Below are positions 1 through 6,399 of a DNA stretch of 8,480 bases, piece by piece. The stretch spans positions 1 through 8,480 of the forward strand of contig PANG01000086.1 in NCBI GenBank assembly GCA_002708345.1, read 5' to 3'. Position 1 is the first letter of the stretch. Each line of letters opens with the position of its first letter. The notes below the pieces were generated by a model. It was not told where the DNA came from and searched no databases. It worked only from the letters and a program-made list of their open reading frames with translations. Position numbers and translations under genes: made by a program. The stretch comes from Planctomycetaceae bacterium. GTDB lineage: Bacteria; Planctomycetota; Planctomycetia; Pirellulales; Pirellulaceae.

Positions 1-3
1 GGA

Positions 4-22
4 GGGAGGGCTAGGGTCCGGG
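4..22 (+). other. G-quadruplex motif at the left edge
   Basis: Four GGG runs at 4-6, 8-10, 14-16 and 20-22 are separated by loops of 1, 3 and 3 bases, which meets the standard G-quadruplex pattern. The last run shares bases with the hairpin at 21-45, so the two structures would compete. It lies on the template strand relative to the gene ending at 116. Formation in vivo is inference. Confidence 0.4.
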
Positions 23-45
23 CTGTTTCCCCAGGGGGAACAGCC
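21..45. terminator. strong hairpin, possible bidirectional terminator
   Basis: The arms GGCTGTTTCCC (21-31) and GGGGAACAGCC (35-45) pair over about 11 positions around a 3-base loop. One position is T-G, a wobble in a plus-strand transcript but an A-C mismatch in a minus-strand one. It lies 71 bases past the stop of the minus-strand gene at 116. Neither side has a T tract, so it is not a textbook Rho-independent terminator. It could instead stabilise an RNA end or belong to a gene left of the window. Confidence 0.4.
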
Positions 46-115
46 TGCACATGCTATTACCTGAGATTATAGTCTTCCCGCGGCGATACAGAAACCGTCC
101 GCGGTAAGAACTGCT

Positions 116-1303
116 CTAGGGGCCGGGCCGCATGTTGAACATCTCGATGATCGTATCCATGATCACGCTGCTGGAAAGGTTGGTTCCCTCGTTCCAGCTC
201 CACATCGTCTTGACCACGTCGGCCATCATCATGCCAGTCAGGACAAGTACCAGGGTGATCATCATCAGGCACATCACGATCCAGGCCGAGTAACCGAGTT
301 CAACCGGCACCGGAGGTGCGATGCCGGCAGGGACGACACTCTCCCCGGGGGAGATTTCGTCCAACTGATCCAGCGAACCACCAAGTTCGTCCAGGGAGGC
401 GACCGGTTCCATTCCTGTATTATCCAGGGCAACCGAATCGGAGATGGCAATCACCTGGGAGCCGCTGTCAGACATCTCCTCGGAACCATCGGGGGTTCCA
501 AGGTTGAAACTCTTGTTATCGTCCTCGATCAGGAGACCATCAGCGGCACCTGGCAATTCCAGCTGGGTAGACTCGGAGTCGGTAAGGTCGACGGCTTCAC
601 CGTCGAGCAGGATGCCGGAGTCGGATGGACTCCCGAGCGTGATGCCACTGTCGGCGGCACCGAGCGTCACGTCACTACTGTCCATGCCGCCCAGCACCAG
701 GTCACCGTCGGTAACACCGAAGTTGTCGACCACACCAAGCTGGGTGTCATCGTCCGAGTCGGCATTACCGAACTCGACATTCGTGCCTGGAGCCATGATC
801 GTGCTGTCGTCATCCATGTCGAAGTTCATGTCATCGGACAACAATCCCAAATCATCAATGGGTGCCATGACTGTGCTGTCATCGTCAGCCAGTTCCAGAT
901 CGCCACTGGAGTCGGCGGAAAGGTCCTCTGCCTCGTGCGGAGCGGCCGCTTCCAGGGCACTTAGATCCTGCTTGGTAATCAGTACGGAATCCTCGCCATC
1001 CCCTTCCATGTCATCATCCAGCAAGCTGAAGCTGTCATCATCCAGCCCCAACGGATCCCCGGCAACCGTGGCATCCGAGGCGTCCTGTTCCTCCTCATCA
1101 TCATCCAGAAGGTCCAGCAGGTCGCTGTCGACCATTGGGATTCCACGGGACGTGGCGAACTGTTCCAGTTCTTCCCGCTTGTATTTTGTGTCGGCACCGT
1201 CGCGGTAACTCTTGATGTCACCATCCTCCGTGAATTTCACCAGTTCATCATTGGTGACATTCAGGAGTTGGGCTGCTTCTTCAAGGTTCAACAGGTCAGC
1301 CAT
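116..1303 (-). CDS. membrane-anchored acidic protein with N-terminal MerR/excisionase-like helix-turn-helix
   Basis: Residues 1-52 look like a MerR/excisionase (HTH_17-type) DNA-binding domain: a LNLEEAAQLLNV helix pair, a turn, a KSYRDG wing and a closing KREELEQFA helix. Residues 58-330 are strongly acidic, rich in Asp, Ser and Gly and surely disordered. They contain repeats such as DDDSTVMAP (140-148) and DDDSTIMAP (164-172), and DSGITLG followed by DSGILLDG. A hydrophobic helix spans about 338-361, followed by a 34-residue tail. ATG at 1303 has GGAG six bases upstream. The layout suggests a DNA-binding head tethered to the inner face of the membrane by a flexible linker. I recall similar proteins in planctomycetes, but target and signal are unknown. 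The upstream gap carries a repeat that may regulate it. The domain call is fairly sure; the role as a transcription factor is inference. Confidence 0.85.
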   Translation of the reverse strand: MADLLNLEEAAQLLNVTNDELVKFTEDGDIKSYRDGADTKYKREELEQFATSRGIPMVDSDLLDLLDDDEEEQDASDATVAGDPLGLDDDSFSLLDDDMEGDGEDSVLITKQDLSALEAAAPHEAEDLSADSSGDLELADDDSTVMAPIDDLGLLSDDMNFDMDDDSTIMAPGTNVEFGNADSDDDTQLGVVDNFGVTDGDLVLGGMDSSDVTLGAADSGITLGSPSDSGILLDGEAVDLTDSESTQLELPGAADGLLIEDDNKSFNLGTPDGSEEMSDSGSQVIAISDSVALDNTGMEPVASLDELGGSLDQLDEISPGESVVPAGIAPPVPVELGYSAWIVMCLMMITLVLVLTGMMMADVVKTMWSWNEGTNLSSSVIMDTIIEMFNMRPGP

Positions 1304-1343
1304 GTTAGGCTCCAGAACTGGTTATTCAGGGCATGGAGTGTGC

Positions 1344-1470
1344 ATTTACCAGTGCATTATTGTAGTCACATGTCCCTGGTAAACGCGAACAAAGTGAGTC
1401 TCGATTCGCTGGCTGCGCAAAGGGAGCCCCACCATTCGAATCGGACTTCTGATTGCCGAAATTTACCAGT
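1344..1470. repeat. 10-base direct repeat plus inverted partial copy, possible operator
   Basis: ATTTACCAGT occurs exactly at 1344-1353 and again at 1461-1470. CTGGTAAA, the reverse complement of its core TTTACCAG, lies at 1376-1383. The copies at 1345-1352 and 1376-1383 form an inverted repeat with a 23-base spacer. All three sit in the 209-base gap upstream of the helix-turn-helix gene, the usual place for an operator. A fourth CTGGTAAA at 1639-1646 lies inside the upstream coding sequence and may be chance. Confidence 0.4.
1359..1364 (-). promoter_or_regulatory. possible -10 box for the helix-turn-helix gene
   Basis: Read on the minus strand this is TACAAT, one base from the sigma-70 consensus. 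It falls between the two arms of the inverted repeat, about 55 bases upstream of the ATG at 1303. No good -35 hexamer is seen at the right distance (the bases there read CGCGTT), so an activator may be needed or the call may be wrong. Confidence 0.25.
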
Positions 1471-1512
1471 TTGCGGTATTTACGGCTTAATCCGGTTGGG
1501 AAAAATGAGAGA

Positions 1513-1857
1513 TTACCGGTGAATTGTCGCGCGGATCTCTTTTGGAGAGGGGCTCATACCATTGAATTCATCCATCATCATATCCCAGTGGACATTGCGG
1601 ACGCTCTTGAGCGAGATTTGACCGCTGGAGCGATCCACCTGGTAAACACAGATTACCCGCAGCCGGGGATCGACGATTGTCAGTTGCTGACCTGTCTGTG
1701 ACGGATGGGAAATGGCAATCAGTTCTGCCTGGTGGGGAACTGGATCTACCGACGAATTCAGTCGTTGCCCGGCCACCGGGGACGATTGCAGACTGGCCAG
1801 GACAAGTCCGGCAAGGAAAGCACTCAGGATGATGAAACTCCAAGCTGTTTTCGGCAT
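1513..1857 (-). CDS. small secreted or membrane-anchored protein of unknown function
   Basis: The 114-residue product starts MPKTAW and has a hydrophobic stretch at about 7-22, then SSPVAGQ, which suits a signal peptide cleaved near residue 30 or an uncleaved anchor. The rest (about 35-114) looks like a small folded domain: LTIVDPRLRVICVYQVD is likely a beta hairpin, followed by SSGQISLKSVRN and WDMMMDEFNG. I recall similar short proteins in planctomycetes but know no function. ATG at 1857 is chosen because GGGAG lies eight bases upstream. In-frame starts at 1878 and 1968 would add a polar leader before the signal and lack as good a ribosome site. It is encoded on the same strand as the helix-turn-helix gene, 209 bases upstream, so co-transcription is possible but not shown. 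Confidence 0.65.
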   Translation of the reverse strand: MPKTAWSFIILSAFLAGLVLASLQSSPVAGQRLNSSVDPVPHQAELIAISHPSQTGQQLTIVDPRLRVICVYQVDRSSGQISLKSVRNVHWDMMMDEFNGMSPSPKEIRATIHR

Positions 1858-2045
1858 TCTCTGACTCCCGTGATCCATTTTCCATGGGGTTGCGTGCCTG
1901 CTGGTCTTCTCCAGGCGGTCGCCTAGTCTAGCGACCGATCGGTGGCGAGGGCAAGATCGATGAGCCACTTCCCTTCAAGAACCGCTGGCAAGCTGCTAAA
2001 GTGGATCGCAAGTCCTTTCATGCCAGATGTTTTGATATTGTCACC
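1858..2045. promoter_or_regulatory. divergent intergenic region
   Basis: These 188 bases separate the minus-strand secreted protein from the plus-strand queD and so must hold promoters for both directions. I see no convincing -35/-10 pair on either strand. A perfect 10-base palindrome, ACCGATCGGT, lies at 1934-1943, but several such palindromes are expected by chance in a window of this size. GTG at 2001 opens the queD frame 15 codons early and is probably not used. Confidence 0.3.
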
Positions 2046-2447
2046 ATGTACCACATTTCACGTGAAATTGACTTCTGCTACGGCCACCGCTTACTGAACT
2101 ACAGCGGAAAGTGCCGATTTCTTCATGGCCATAATGGCCGTGCGGTGATCAAGATTGCCGCGGAGAGTTTAGACGAAAGGGGCATGGTTTTTGATTTTGC
2201 CGATGTCAAGAAGATCGTTGCCGGCTGGATCGATGAAAACCTTGACCACCGGATGATCCTGAATCGAGAAGACCCGGTGGTCCCGATCTTCCAGGAGATG
2301 AAGGAACCGGTTTTCCTGATCGATGACAACCCCACAGCCGAGAATATCGCCAGGCTGATCTTTGATTTCACACAGCAGGCCGGGTTTCCGATCGTCGAGG
2401 TGGATCTCTGGGAAACCCCTCGCTGCTATGCCACCTACTCGGGTTGA
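2046..2447 (+). CDS. queD: 6-carboxy-5,6,7,8-tetrahydropterin synthase (QueD/PTPS family)
   Basis: QueD converts 7,8-dihydroneopterin triphosphate to 6-carboxytetrahydropterin, the second step towards preQ0 and queuosine, in the cytoplasm. The 133-residue product has the family signatures: zinc-binding His14 (CYGHRL), His27 and His29 in a C-X3-HGH motif with catalytic Cys23, FDFADVK at 49-55, LDH at 66-68, NPTAEN, and Glu123 in WETPRC, which would bind the pterin. The C-X3-HGH spacing fits QueD, as against the Glu variant of the folate-linked PTPS-III type. ATG at 2046 is chosen because MYHISREIDF matches family N termini. A GTG at 2001 would add 15 unusual residues. No ribosome site is obvious. 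No other queuosine genes are in the window, so a different pterin product cannot be excluded. Confidence 0.88.
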   Translation: MYHISREIDFCYGHRLLNYSGKCRFLHGHNGRAVIKIAAESLDERGMVFDFADVKKIVAGWIDENLDHRMILNREDPVVPIFQEMKEPVFLIDDNPTAENIARLIFDFTQQAGFPIVEVDLWETPRCYATYSG

Positions 2448-2450
2448 CCT

Positions 2451-2468
2451 GGGAACGCTCTGGTTCCC
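2451..2468 (+). terminator. weak hairpin after queD
   Basis: GGGAAC (2451-2456) and GTTCCC (2463-2468) form a six-pair stem with a six-base loop, three bases after the queD stop. There is no T tract, so termination here is uncertain. Confidence 0.3.
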
Positions 2469-2501
2469 CTCCAGCAGGCTTTGCGGCTGATCTCGAGCCG
2501 T

Positions 2502-2540
2502 TTGAGTCCAGAAAAACTGGATAAAATTTAACGATTATGC
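2502..2540 (+). promoter_or_regulatory. AT-rich patch, possible promoter of the stator-like operon
   Basis: An AT-rich run at 2512-2538 stands out in GC-rich surroundings between queD and the channel gene. It holds TAAAAT at 2522-2527, a plausible -10 box. TTGAGT at 2502-2507 resembles a -35 box, but the gap is only 14 bases, so the pairing is imperfect. The position, about 90 bases before the proposed TTG start, is sensible. Confidence 0.25.
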
Positions 2541-2603
2541 CGATCATCGGGGTGTATGGGTGCGCTGCGCCTGTGCTCCTCCTTCACTGCGTTGCACGAT
2601 CAT

Positions 2604-2608
2604 AAGGA
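2604..2608 (+). promoter_or_regulatory. ribosome binding site that decides the TTG start of the channel gene
   Basis: AAGGA lies eight bases before the TTG at 2617. It is too close (two bases) to the TTG at 2611 and too far from the ATG at 2650, so it favours 2617. Confidence 0.5.
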
Positions 2609-2616
2609 CGTTGACC

Positions 2617-3903
2617 TTGAATACCAGGAAACAGAAGAGTTCTCTGTGGATGATCATGGGGTCTCTTGGCTGGCCGATATGCATTGGTACCTTCCTGGGG
2701 ATCGGGTTTTACGCGATCTTGCTCAAGGGCTCCCTGGAGGCCCCGTTGCTGGAGAGGTACTTTGCCAGTCACCCGGTTGCCTACGTGGCGACGATGATGT
2801 TCTTCATTGGGCTGGCAGCCCTGCTGTTCAGGGCTCTTAATCTTGCCGGGCAGTTCTTTTGGCTTGGTAAAACGAGACTCTCCCCGATTCCCAGTGGGAG
2901 GCAACCGGTTTCCGAGGCCGGCCCGTTACTCTCGGAGATCCAGGCACTTCCGGCGGGAGCCCAACACGGTTATCTCGGCAGCCGACTTGGCCAGGCGATC
3001 GACAGTGTCCGTCGAAATGGTTCGGCTGACGGCCTGGATGACGACTTGAAATACCTCTCGGACATGGATGCTGATCGACAGCATGATGCCTACTCGCTGG
3101 TTCGCATCATTATCTGGGCCACCCCGATGCTGGGCTTCCTGGGGACGGTGATCGGGATTACCCAGGCACTTGGTGACCTGGCAACCCGCCAGCTCGGTGG
3201 GGATTTACAGGTCGCAATGCAGGGTTTGCTCTCGGGCCTCTACGTTGCCTTTGACACCACCGCCCTGGCACTCTCGCTGTCCATTCTCCTGATGTTCCTG
3301 CAGTTCCTGGTGGAACGATGTGAAACCCAGTTGCTCTCCGTTGTTGACCGCCGAACCGACAGTGAACTGGTAGGCCGTTTCCAGCAGGCGGGATCCGCTC
3401 ATGATCCTCACCTGGTATCGGTCGAACGCATGTGCTCTGCCGTGATCGATGCGAGCGAGCAGCTGGTGGAACGGCAGTCTGAGCTCTGGCAACGCAGCAT
3501 GGATGAGGTCAGTAAAAAATGGGAAAAGGTTGGAAAGCAGACCGGCGAGTCGCTGGCAGATGCGCTCCAGGGCTCCCTGGCCAAGGAAGCACACCAGCAA
3601 TGGGAACCGGTACAGGAAGCGATCGATCAGAACGGGGAACAGCTGCTAACCCTTCAGTCATCGCTCTCCCGGCAGCTCGAAAAACTCGAGCAGCTGATGG
3701 CCAGTACAGCAGATGTCGTTCAATTGGAAACGGTGTTGCAGGATAACCTGGAGCAACTGGTTGATGCCGGGCATTTTGAACAGGCGGTCACCAGCCTGTC
3801 AGCAGCCATCCAGCTGCTGGTTACCCGGCTCGGCGGTCTCCCAGCTTCACGCGCGTTGCCCCAAAAGGGTGACGGGCAGAAGGCGGATGAGCGGGCAGCA
3901 TGA
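2617..3903 (+). CDS. MotA/TolQ/ExbB-family proton channel subunit with long C-terminal tail (gene A)
   Basis: Family members form a pentameric inner-membrane ring that, with an ExbD/TolR/MotB partner, turns ion flow into movement. Four likely membrane helices are visible in the 428-residue product, at about 11-36, 54-74, 161-185 and 204-232, with a cytoplasmic loop at 75-160. This is the MotA layout rather than the three-helix ExbB one. The third helix carries the family motif TPMLGFLGTVIG (Thr177), and the fourth has AFDTTALAL (Asp213, Thr214, Thr215), matching the conserved channel threonines. Residues 233-428 form a polar, mostly helical, Gln/Glu-rich tail likely to be coiled coil in the cytoplasm. 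The TTG start is inferred from AAGGA upstream and from NTRKQK giving a basic stretch before helix one; ATG at 2650 is the alternative. The stop overlaps the next start as ATGA, implying translational coupling. Family is secure; the cellular task is unknown. Confidence 0.9.
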   Translation: MNTRKQKSSLWMIMGSLGWPICIGTFLGIGFYAILLKGSLEAPLLERYFASHPVAYVATMMFFIGLAALLFRALNLAGQFFWLGKTRLSPIPSGRQPVSEAGPLLSEIQALPAGAQHGYLGSRLGQAIDSVRRNGSADGLDDDLKYLSDMDADRQHDAYSLVRIIIWATPMLGFLGTVIGITQALGDLATRQLGGDLQVAMQGLLSGLYVAFDTTALALSLSILLMFLQFLVERCETQLLSVVDRRTDSELVGRFQQAGSAHDPHLVSVERMCSAVIDASEQLVERQSELWQRSMDEVSKKWEKVGKQTGESLADALQGSLAKEAHQQWEPVQEAIDQNGEQLLTLQSSLSRQLEKLEQLMASTADVVQLETVLQDNLEQLVDAGHFEQAVTSLSAAIQLLVTRLGGLPASRALPQKGDGQKADERAA

Positions 3904-5363
3904 GACGCAGGCGAAGAGCTCGATCGAGAGTCAGTCCCACGATGTTTCCCTTCCTGGCAGTACTTATCTGTACCATGGGGGTGATGATCGTGTTGCTGGT
4001 GCTTGGTGTCCAGCAGGCCCAGGTGGATGCCCGCGTTGTTGTGGATCAGCAGCTGGAGCTGGAGAGCCAGTGGCAGCAGGAGCACCAGCAAAAGCAACTG
4101 GAACGGGACGACTATCGCTGGCAAAGCGAGGTCCTGACAGAGAGTCGTGACGAAAAAACACGGGATCTTGCAGACGCTCGCCTGGCACTGGGACATCTGG
4201 AGCAACATATTCGAGAGCTGGAGCTGGCCGGGCAACAGCTCCTGGCTCGCAAGCAGCTGCTGGAAAAGAACCCTTCACCCGCCGAGGAACTGGAGGTGGT
4301 GCAGCGTCAGATGAGCCAACTGGCAGGGAAAGTGGAGCATGCCAGGCAGGCCCTTGAACTGGCTCGAGGGCAACTGGCAGCATCCGAACAGTCGTTCTCG
4401 ATCGTCCCCTACGACGGTCCCAACGGGACCAGGAGATACCCGGTCTATCTTGAATGTACTCCGCGGGGAGTCCTGATCCAGCCGGAGGGAGTACTCGTGC
4501 CACTGGCAGATCTTTCCAGGCTCTCGGGTCCCGGAAATCCACTCGATGCTTGCCTGCGGACGATCCGGGAATACCTGGTCTCCAGGGCGGGACGCAAGGC
4601 CTACGGCGATCCCTATCCCCTGCTTGTTGTGCGCCCCGACTCGGTTATCAGTTATGCACTTGCCCGGCGAGCAATGAAGAGCTGGGAGGACGCTTTCGGC
4701 TATGAGCTGATAGACAGTGATATCAAGCTCACCTATCCGACAGCGAACCCCACGCTGGCACGTCAACTTGAACAGACAATCCGCGATGCCAGGCAGCGGC
4801 AGCAGCAACTGGCAGCGGCCATGCCCAGCCAGTTTGGATTGACCGGTGGAGGCTGGGATGATTCCCGGGGGCATGAGAAAGCGGGTCGCCAGCTGGGGAG
4901 TCCTCCAGGCACTGGCGCCCAGCGGCAACGCCCGGCATCGTTGCAGGGAGGGACCGAGGTGCAAGCGCCAGTCGATCCAGGGAAAGCAGGTGCGCGACAG
5001 CTCAAGGCAGGTGGCATTGAAAGACGTGAATTCGGCTGGGCCCTGCCCCGCAAGAACCAGCAACGCACCGGTGTGACTCGCCCGGTCTATGTTACCTGCC
5101 AGGCGGATCGACTGATTATTGTCCCCCGCCGGGGAGAGCGAGGACGGATCCGTACTGTTCACCTGGAAGGTGTACTGGAAGACAATATTGATTCTTTTGT
5201 CTCGGAAATCTGGGACCACATGGAAAGCTGGGGAATCGCGGTGGCCGGTGGCTACTGGAAACCGGTGCTGAAGGTGGAGGTGCGGCCAGGTGGGGCAACG
5301 CGATTTGCCGAGCTCAGCCGGCTGATGAAGAACAGTGGGATCCTGGTACAGCAATACCGCTAG
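3900..5363 (+). CDS. ExbD-like stator partner with two tandem periplasmic domains (gene B)
   Basis: The 487-residue product starts with a basic cluster (residues 2-10), then one membrane helix at about 15-37 (PTMFPFLAVLICTMG), placing the rest in the periplasm. Residues 45-165 are Gln/Glu/Leu-rich coiled coil. Two related domains follow, at 180-272 and 394-487, joined by a low-complexity linker at about 305-393. Each has the strand, strand, helix, strand, helix, strand order of the ExbD/TolR periplasmic domain. Domain two opens with PVYVTCQADR, close to PVYLSVKAD as I recall it in E. coli ExbD, and both contain a V-R-P-x-x segment before the last helix. The membrane helix lacks the Asp that carries protons in ExbD, TolR and MotB: by alignment on PF(I/L)DV it is Ala20. 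No peptidoglycan-binding OmpA motif is seen. ATG at 3900 overlaps the stop of gene A. Family membership is inferred from layout and these motifs; an automated search may call it hypothetical. Confidence 0.85.
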   Translation: MRRRRRARSRVSPTMFPFLAVLICTMGVMIVLLVLGVQQAQVDARVVVDQQLELESQWQQEHQQKQLERDDYRWQSEVLTESRDEKTRDLADARLALGHLEQHIRELELAGQQLLARKQLLEKNPSPAEELEVVQRQMSQLAGKVEHARQALELARGQLAASEQSFSIVPYDGPNGTRRYPVYLECTPRGVLIQPEGVLVPLADLSRLSGPGNPLDACLRTIREYLVSRAGRKAYGDPYPLLVVRPDSVISYALARRAMKSWEDAFGYELIDSDIKLTYPTANPTLARQLEQTIRDARQRQQQLAAAMPSQFGLTGGGWDDSRGHEKAGRQLGSPPGTGAQRQRPASLQGGTEVQAPVDPGKAGARQLKAGGIERREFGWALPRKNQQRTGVTRPVYVTCQADRLIIVPRRGERGRIRTVHLEGVLEDNIDSFVSEIWDHMESWGIAVAGGYWKPVLKVEVRPGGATRFAELSRLMKNSGILVQQYR

Positions 5364-5373
5364 GGAGATACGT

Positions 5374-6384
5374 GTGAGGCGATTTCGTGATAGTTCGGTG
5401 CAGGGGGAGGGCCATGATTCGTTCCTCGATATCGTCGCCAACCTGGTCGGCGTGCTGATTATCCTGGTGATGGTGGTCGCTGTCCGGGCGCGGGATGGTG
5501 CGGTTGATGAGCAACGTGCCCAGACTTCCTCGCTGGAACCGGTCGATGTCGAGTCCGCGAGGTTCGAGGCAGAGGGGATCAGGGAGGATATTCAGCGTAT
5601 CGAGCAGTTGCTGCAGCGTCAGGCAATGGAGATTGCTTACCGGGAAAAAGAGAGGGACAAGGTGTTCCAGGAACTGCGGGTGCTGGAGTTGCTTGTCCAG
5701 CAGCAGGAGAGCCATCTCGATACCAGCCAGCAGGAGAAGCTCCAGAAGCAGGCGATGCTGGGCGACTTGAAACACCAGCTCGAGGACCTGGAACAGGCTC
5801 GCCGCACCGTCGAGCAGATGCAGAGCCAGCCAGAAGTGATTCAACACCGCCCTACCCCGATGGCGAAGACCGTCTTTGGTACCGAGATTCACTTTCGACT
5901 CTTCCAGGGACGCATTACTTATATTCCCTGGGATCAGCTTATCGAGAGGCTCAAGCAGGATGCCCAGCAGAAGGCCAGGAACCTCAGCGGGGAAGGGAAA
6001 CTGACAGAATTGATCGGGCCGATTGGTGGCTTTCGCATGCGTTACCAGCTGGGAGTGCGAAGATACCTGGCCAACACGACCGATGGCCCTCGGATGAGAC
6101 AGGGGCTTCAACTGGAACAGTTCGAGTTGATCCCCGTTGATCCGACGATGGGGGAAGGAGTCGCGAGTGCGATGGAGGAGGGATCCCGGTTCCTGCAGAC
6201 ACTCGGTTCTTTTTCCTCCCAGCGAACGACTGTCACGATCTGGGTTTACCCGGAGAGCTTTATCCAGTTCCAGCAGATCAAGACATTGCTGCACCAGCGG
6301 GGTTTTGCCTGTGCCGGCCGCCCACTGCCGGCTGGCGCCCTCATCAGTGGCTCACCCTCGGGCAGCCTCTCTGCGGCCCAGTGA
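5374..6384 (+). CDS. ExbD-like stator partner with intramembrane Asp and a split periplasmic domain (gene C)
   Basis: The 336-residue product has a short polar N terminus, one membrane helix at about 16-37 (SFLDIVANLVGVLIILVMVV), coiled coil at about 55-152 and a periplasmic part at 165-326. Asp19 sits where ExbD Asp25, TolR Asp23 and MotB Asp32 sit, so this subunit probably carries the proton. An ExbD-like fold can be traced: strands EIHFRLFQGR and ITYIPW with a helix at 186-200, then, after an insertion of about 90 residues (194-282), strand TTVTIWVYPES, helix FIQFQQIKTLLHQRG and a final strand. The GTG start at 5374 has GGGAG six bases upstream. The longer in-frame ATG at 5335 would overlap gene B by 29 bases and spoil the basic, short N terminus. 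It follows gene B by 10 bases, so the three genes are surely one operon. Its 3' end faces the convergent amidotransferase gene 15 bases away. Confidence 0.85.
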   Translation: MRRFRDSSVQGEGHDSFLDIVANLVGVLIILVMVVAVRARDGAVDEQRAQTSSLEPVDVESARFEAEGIREDIQRIEQLLQRQAMEIAYREKERDKVFQELRVLELLVQQQESHLDTSQQEKLQKQAMLGDLKHQLEDLEQARRTVEQMQSQPEVIQHRPTPMAKTVFGTEIHFRLFQGRITYIPWDQLIERLKQDAQQKARNLSGEGKLTELIGPIGGFRMRYQLGVRRYLANTTDGPRMRQGLQLEQFELIPVDPTMGEGVASAMEEGSRFLQTLGSFSSQRTTVTIWVYPESFIQFQQIKTLLHQRGFACAGRPLPAGALISGSPSGSLSAAQ

Positions 6385-6399
6385 TGGCCGCCTGCCAGG

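Noticed and set aside
444..1208. Plus-strand frame of 254 residues, very Ser-rich
   Set aside because: It is the antisense shadow of the acidic Asp/Ser-rich gene on the minus strand; the composition follows from reading GAC/GAT and TCC codons backwards. No domain is visible.
1934..1943. Perfect palindrome ACCGATCGGT as an operator
   Set aside because: About eight 10-base palindromes are expected by chance in a window of this length, and there is no second copy.
4275..5441. Minus-strand frame of 388 residues opposite gene B
   Set aside because: It runs antisense to gene B, which has a membrane helix, coiled coil and ExbD-like domains and fits the operon spacing. The antisense product shows no recognisable domain.
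5314..6294. Minus-strand frame of 326 residues opposite gene C
   Set aside because: Its Leu-rich runs are the reverse of CAG and GAG codons in the coiled coil of gene C; no independent evidence supports it.
2617..6384. Zorya anti-phage defence system
   Set aside because: The channel subunit with a long tail recalls ZorA, but the partners lack a ZorB-type OmpA domain and no helicase, nuclease or other Zorya effector gene is adjacent.
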